NCBI RefSeq assembly: GCF_040654195.1
Contig: NZ_JBFAHM010000025.1
Span: 1-64,000, forward strand
Direction: 5' to 3'
DNA: 64,000 nucleotides
Origin: Hamadaea sp013361475
Lineage (GTDB): Bacteria; Actinomycetota; Actinomycetes; Mycobacteriales; Micromonosporaceae
The position numbers and the translations under genes are program-made. This document shows positions 59,700 through 64,000 of the stretch, one piece after another (positions within the stretch are counted from its first letter, which is position 1; each line of letters begins with the position of its first letter). The notes below the pieces were generated by a model. The model was not told the DNA's origin. It was given only the letters and a program-made list of their open reading frames with translations, and made no database searches.

Positions 59700-62600
59700 T
59701 CACCTCACCTGGTACGCCCGAATGAGCGTCTCGTCGACGGTGTGACCGCCGGTGTCGATGCCGCGTACCTTCAGGGAGATGAAGGTGCCCGCCTTCTGCG
59801 GCAGGAAGGCGTACCACCCGTGCGCTGTGCGTACGACATGGACTGTCGTCCACCGCGCGCCGTCGTCGGTCGAGACCTGCACGTCGAGCCGGGTGAGTGG
59901 AGCCGTGACGATGCCCGGCTGCGTGCCGACGACGATCGGGACCATGGCGATCGGCGCCGGAGCGGCGTAGTTGTCCTCGCTGAGGTCCGGAGCGAAGCCG
60001 ACGCTCGTTACCGGCACGCGGACGAAGCCGTAGTCCGGCCCGTCGGGATCGGTGTGCCCGGACCGGAACGTCCAGGTGCCCGCGACGGCCGTGCCGAGCC
60101 GCGCGTCGCGGGTCGTCCGGACCTCCAGCCGGTACTCGGCGGCATCCGCCGGCACCGCCACGCGGAGCGAGGTGTCCGGCTGCTCCGCGATGAGCCGGCC
60201 GTCGCGGTAGAGCCGGATCGACGCGGAGCTGTACATGCCGTAGCCGGCGTGCCCGGCGGCGTCGCTGACGACCGGGACGTCGATGAACAGTTCGTCACCG
60301 CGCCGGCTGACGGGGCCGACGAGGCTGGGCGGATTCGCGAACGACGGGCCGTAGGGCGCGCCGTTCCACGTCGTTGCCGGTGCCTGCCCGGCGGGGTAGT
60401 GCTTCACCGCCCCGATCAGGCTCGCGTCGAAGGTGAGTCCGCCTTGGGCCTCGACCACTTCGTCGAGGCCGGACTGGTAGTACGCGGCGGTGTCGTAGTA
60501 GACGGTGCGGTGCAGGGGAAGATGCGACGGCACGCCCGAGGCCCACGCGCCGTCGTCTTTTGTGGGCAGCGCGAACGTGTACGCGTACCCGATGGCGTCC
60601 GGCATGTGCCGCCGGTAGACGACCTTCTCCGTCGCCAGGCCGGCTGACCCGATCTGCCGGGTCAAGCCCGTCGGGAAACCGCCGTCGACTCGCCAGGCGC
60701 CGTGGTGCAGGGCGGGCGCGTCGGCGACGTCGCCCTCCGGCCCGTTCCGCCAGAGCAGAGCGCTGACGTTGGTGTAAACGTCGGTCACCGGCGTATCGGT
60801 CACCTGGCCGGTGTAATAGCCGGACGAAAGATAACCGCCGGCCGCGAACGAGTACCCGAAGTTCCCCGATGGTAAGAAGGAGACGTTCGTCGTGAGCTCG
60901 CCGTCGTCGACGGTGCCGCCCGCCGAGGTGATCTTGATCGGCTGGCCGATCCGGGCGTCCAGCGTCTCCGTCTTGTCCCGATCGAGCACGAGCTTGGCGT
61001 CGACCAGGGTGGTCGTAGCGCCGTCCTCGGCCCAGATGGTGCTCGTCACGAAATAGCGTCCGGCCGGCACACGGAGCGAGGTGACGTCGGAGCCGACGGT
61101 GAAGTGCGCGCCGTTCTCGCTCACGAGGTCGGTGACGTGCTGTCCACTCGGTACGCCGTCACGGCCGATGGTGTCGAGGGTGAGGGTGTAGCTCTCGGCC
61201 TCCCGCTCGACGCCGAACGGGACGCTGACGGAGACGCCGTCAGCGGTGCCGACGAGCTGGCCGGAGTACCGGCCGTCGGGCACGTCCGCCCGAGTGTCGG
61301 CCGTGAACGTCACCGTCGCTGTACCGCCCGCGGGGACGGTCACACTGGTCGCGCTCAGCGAGAACATCGCCAGACCGGTTCCCCGGACGGCGAGCTGGAG
61401 CGTGACATCGGCTGCCCCGCTGTTGTGGTAGCCGACCGTCTTGGTGATCGGGGTGTCGTCGCCGTGGGGCCATACCGCGGTGCCGAAGCTGACCGACGGT
61501 TCCGTGACGGTGATCGTCTGCCCGATCGCCCGAGCCAGGTCGACCCGGCCCGCGCCCTGCCCGTACGCGCCGACGCCGTCGAGCGGCTTCGCCGAGGCCA
61601 TCAGGGTCGCCTTCAGCTGCGCCGGTGTCCATTGCGGATGCTGTTGCACCAGCAGAGCCGCGGCTCCGGCCGTGTGCGGCGTCGCCATCGAGGTGCCCGA
61701 CAGCGTCGCGTACGGGTCGCCGGGTGTGCAGAGGAGGCCCACCGAGCTGCAGGCGGCCACGATGTCGACGCCGGGCGCGGAGATCTCGGGCTTCACCGCC
61801 CCATCGCCGACCCGGGGTCCCCGGCTGGAGAAGGGCGCCAGCTCGTCGGTCTTCGACGTGGCGGCGACGGCGAGCGCGGCGTCCGCACTGGCCGGCGAGC
61901 CCACCGTCCGGTCGCCGAACTCGCCCTCGTTGCCGGCCGCGATGACGAACAGCGTCCCGTACTGTGCGGTCAGGTCGTTGACCGCCTGCTCCAGGGGGTC
62001 GACGTCCGGCGTGTCGGTGCCGCCGAGGCTCAGGTTCACGACGTCCGCGCCCTGCTCGGCCGCCCACTGCATCCCGGCCAGGATCCACGACTCGGCACAG
62101 CCGAACTTGACGCACACCTTGCCGTTGAGCAGCTTCGCGTCGGGAGCCACGCCTTTGTACCGCCCGCCCGACGCCGCGCCGCTGCCCGCGATCGTGGAGG
62201 CGACGTGGGTGCCGTGGCCGACGTGGTCACGGTCGTCCTCGTCCGGGTACTCCGCCGCGAAGTTCACCGACGAGACGACCTTGCCCGCCAGATCCGGGTG
62301 GGTCAAATCGATCCCGGTGTCCAGCACGGCCACCGTGACTCCCTGACCGGTCCAGCCCGACTGCCAGGCCGTCGGCGCGCCGATCAGCGGCACGCTGACA
62401 TCGAGGGTCGGGCGGCGTACGCCGTCCAGCCAGACCTTAGCCCCGGCGAGCGGCCTGGCCGCCGTACGCCGGTCGTGCCCCGTCAGACCCTGCCACAACA
62501 CGCCCAGCTGCTTCTTGTCGGCCTTCGCCGCCCGGCCCTTGATCGACGTGAGCGGTTTGCCGAGCTTCAGTCCGGCGTCGGCGGGCGGAGTGCCCGGCCC

Positions 62601-62999
62601 CGTCATGATCAACGGCAGATCAGGACGCCGTTGGTCGTAGCCGAAGTCGATCAACGACGTCACGTCGAACAGCCGGGCGTCCAACCGGCCCGCCTGAAGC
62701 AGCGGTCGCGCGTCGGACGGAATCACGGTGACGTGGTCGCCGTGCCGCGACATCGTGAAGGTGACGCGTTCCCGGCCGGCGCCCCGGAGGACGGCCACGT
62801 TCGTGCCGGTGATCTGGACGACGTCCCCGGTGATCAAGGTGACCAGTCGTGTGGTCGCGTCCCGGCCGGGCTGGGTCGCGGTGTGCGAAACGGTGCTGCT
62901 CGCGAAGCCGGGCTGGGCGACGACGCTGCCGCCGCCCAGCACCAGCACAGCCAAAGCGGCCGCCGCCAGGCGACCGCCTCCCCGTTGGATGCGTAGCAT
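59700..62999 (-). CDS. Secreted S8 (subtilisin-like) serine protease
   Basis: Extracellular protease of 1,099 residues. A Sec signal peptide covers about the first 40 residues (MLRIQRGGGRLAAAALAVLV). A propeptide follows, then the subtilase domain with the triad Asp in VAVLDTGIDLTHPDLAG (about 226), His in GHGTHVAS (about 263) and Ser in LSGTSMATPHTAG (about 434). The C-terminal 600 residues contain beta-sandwich, CARDB- and Fn3-like repeats, as in large actinobacterial subtilases. ATG 62999 follows AGGGGAGG; the frame open upstream to 63086 is not used. It lies between the island and era. Confidence 0.92.
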   Translation of the reverse strand: MLRIQRGGGRLAAAALAVLVLGGGSVVAQPGFASSTVSHTATQPGRDATTRLVTLITGDVVQITGTNVAVLRGAGRERVTFTMSRHGDHVTVIPSDARPLLQAGRLDARLFDVTSLIDFGYDQRRPDLPLIMTGPGTPPADAGLKLGKPLTSIKGRAAKADKKQLGVLWQGLTGHDRRTAARPLAGAKVWLDGVRRPTLDVSVPLIGAPTAWQSGWTGQGVTVAVLDTGIDLTHPDLAGKVVSSVNFAAEYPDEDDRDHVGHGTHVASTIAGSGAASGGRYKGVAPDAKLLNGKVCVKFGCAESWILAGMQWAAEQGADVVNLSLGGTDTPDVDPLEQAVNDLTAQYGTLFVIAAGNEGEFGDRTVGSPASADAALAVAATSKTDELAPFSSRGPRVGDGAVKPEISAPGVDIVAACSSVGLLCTPGDPYATLSGTSMATPHTAGAAALLVQQHPQWTPAQLKATLMASAKPLDGVGAYGQGAGRVDLARAIGQTITVTEPSVSFGTAVWPHGDDTPITKTVGYHNSGAADVTLQLAVRGTGLAMFSLSATSVTVPAGGTATVTFTADTRADVPDGRYSGQLVGTADGVSVSVPFGVEREAESYTLTLDTIGRDGVPSGQHVTDLVSENGAHFTVGSDVTSLRVPAGRYFVTSTIWAEDGATTTLVDAKLVLDRDKTETLDARIGQPIKITSAGGTVDDGELTTNVSFLPSGNFGYSFAAGGYLSSGYYTGQVTDTPVTDVYTNVSALLWRNGPEGDVADAPALHHGAWRVDGGFPTGLTRQIGSAGLATEKVVYRRHMPDAIGYAYTFALPTKDDGAWASGVPSHLPLHRTVYYDTAAYYQSGLDEVVEAQGGLTFDASLIGAVKHYPAGQAPATTWNGAPYGPSFANPPSLVGPVSRRGDELFIDVPVVSDAAGHAGYGMYSSASIRLYRDGRLIAEQPDTSLRVAVPADAAEYRLEVRTTRDARLGTAVAGTWTFRSGHTDPDGPDYGFVRVPVTSVGFAPDLSEDNYAAPAPIAMVPIVVGTQPGIVTAPLTRLDVQVSTDDGARWTTVHVVRTAHGWYAFLPQKAGTFISLKVRGIDTGGHTVDETLIRAYQVR

Positions 63000-63123
63000 G
63001 ACCTCCCCTAACTGTGGACGAGACATCCTTGAATGAGTGGATGCCTCCTCCACATAAGACGACCGAGCACCCCTGGACGGGTGCACCGATCGCGGGGAGG
63101 ATTTTCCGGCGGCTCGGACGGGG

Positions 63124-64000
63124 CTAGAAGCCGAGGCGGCGCAACAGCTTCGGGTCGCGCTGCCACTCCTTGGCGACGCGTACGTGCAAGTCGAGGTAGA
63201 CCTTCGTGCCGAGCAGGTCCTCGATCTCGGCCCGGGCGGTCGCGCCGATGTTCTTCAACCGGGAGCCGCCCGCGCCGATGACGATCGCCTTCTGGCTGGG
63301 CCGCTCCACGTAGACGTCGGCGAAGACCCGGGTCAGCCGCTCCTCCGGCAGGATCTCCTCGACCAGCACCGCGATCGAGTGCGGCAGCTCGTCGCGTACG
63401 CCTTCCAGCGCCGCCTCCCGGATCATCTCGGCGATGAGCACGTGCTCCGGCTCGTCGGTGAGCATGTCGTCCGGGTAGAGCCGGGGCGACTTCGGCAGGT
63501 GCCCGACCATGACGTCGACGAGGACGTCGAGCTGGTCGCCGGCGACCGCGCTGACCGGGACGACGTCGGCGAAGTCGCCGAGCTGGCTGACCGCGAGCAG
63601 CTGCTCGGCCAGGGCCTGCTTGCTCACCAGGTCGGTCTTGGTGACGACGGCGACGACCTTGGCCTTCAGCTCGGCGATCTCGGTGGCGATGAACTTGTCG
63701 CCCTTGCCGACCGGCTCGTCGGCCGGGATGCAGAGGCCGATCACGTCCACCTCCGACCAGGTCGTCCGGACCAGGTCGTTGAGGCGCTCGCCGAGCAGCG
63801 TCCGCGGCCGGTGCAGCCCGGGGGTGTCGACCAGCACGAGCTGGGCGTCCGGCCGGTGCAGCACGGCCCGGATGACATGCCGGGTGGTCTGTGGCTTGTT
63901 CGACGTGATCGCGATCTTCTGCCCGATGATCGCGTTGGTCAGGGTCGACTTGCCGGCGTTCGGTCGCCCGACGAAACAGGCGAAACCGGCACGGAACTGA
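63124..64000 (-). CDS. era: GTPase Era (5' end cut by the window edge)
   Basis: Ribosome-assembly GTPase that binds the 16S rRNA 3' end. The 291 visible codons start at GRPNAGKSTLTNAIIG preceded by QFRAGFACFV, so only a few N-terminal residues are outside the window. The G domain has DTPGLHRPR and TKTD, and the KH domain has GAGGSRLKNIGATARAEIEDLL. Era is usually downstream of the ybeY-CBS-deaminase-like genes and in the same direction; here it lies 18 kb away and on the opposite strand. It is 124 bases upstream of the protease gene. Confidence 0.96.
   Translation of the reverse strand, partial: QFRAGFACFVGRPNAGKSTLTNAIIGQKIAITSNKPQTTRHVIRAVLHRPDAQLVLVDTPGLHRPRTLLGERLNDLVRTTWSEVDVIGLCIPADEPVGKGDKFIATEIAELKAKVVAVVTKTDLVSKQALAEQLLAVSQLGDFADVVPVSAVAGDQLDVLVDVMVGHLPKSPRLYPDDMLTDEPEHVLIAEMIREAALEGVRDELPHSIAVLVEEILPEERLTRVFADVYVERPSQKAIVIGAGGSRLKNIGATARAEIEDLLGTKVYLDLHVRVAKEWQRDPKLLRRLGF

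Overview
The window is GC-rich DNA from an actinobacterium. The housekeeping order comEA-comEC-holA-rpsT-lepA-hemW-hrcA-dnaJ-rsmE-(HIT)-phoH-ybeY-CBS protein-cytidine-deaminase-like is the usual actinobacterial layout. Very high GC, frequent GTG starts, an NAD-dependent GDH of about 1,620 residues and chaplin-like surface proteins suggest a filamentous form. A Micromonosporaceae-type organism is my inference; the species cannot be named from the sequence.

Layout. 1-134: remnant of a transposase. 135-12675: mixed transport and envelope genes: an orphan peptide-type solute-binding protein, an RND pump divergent from a MarR regulator, a small secreted protein, a CPA2 antiporter, a GT39-type membrane glycosyltransferase, a lipoprotein hydrolase and a lipoprotein penicillin-binding protein. 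12868-19125: giant glutamate dehydrogenase, an OB-like lipoprotein and DegV. 19457-28652: competence-type DNA uptake genes, DNA polymerase III delta, S20, a phosphotransferase, DUF4240, LepA and a NUDIX hydrolase. 28648-30970: two tandem secreted proteins built from eight chaplin-like Cys-x23/24-Cys repeats, each behind the same ECF-sigma-like promoter. 30988-35641: dioxygenase, lysozyme-like membrane protein, enoyl-CoA hydratase, HemW and DUF4870. 35834-38867: CIRCE-hrcA-dnaJ-rsmE heat-shock and ribosome block. 39015-41267: secreted pectate lyase/pectinesterase fusion behind a LacI-type operator. 41398-45193: HIT, PhoH, YbeY, CBS/CorC protein and a deaminase-fold protein without catalytic residues.

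45231-59693 is an accessory island of 15 genes that looks like a small-molecule biosynthetic cluster. It has two FemAB/GNAT-like transferases, a threonine-aldolase-family PLP enzyme, a methyltransferase, an MFS exporter, two Gfo/Idh/MocA dehydrogenases, a DegT/StrS aminotransferase followed by a shortened DegT-like protein without the PLP segment, an IolE-like isomerase, an M20 hydrolase, an Ldh_2-type dehydrogenase, an aldo/keto reductase, a Trm112-like protein and a GNAT. There is no NRPS, PKS, glycosyltransferase or nucleotidyltransferase. Most of the plus-strand genes overlap by a few bases, so they are probably one transcript. The simplest reading is oxidation and amination of a sugar or cyclitol, then amide formation by the FemAB-like enzymes, methylation and export. 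The product is unknown.

59700-64000 holds a secreted subtilase and era (cut by the window edge). Both are on the minus strand, so the usual link between the deaminase-like gene and era is broken by the island.
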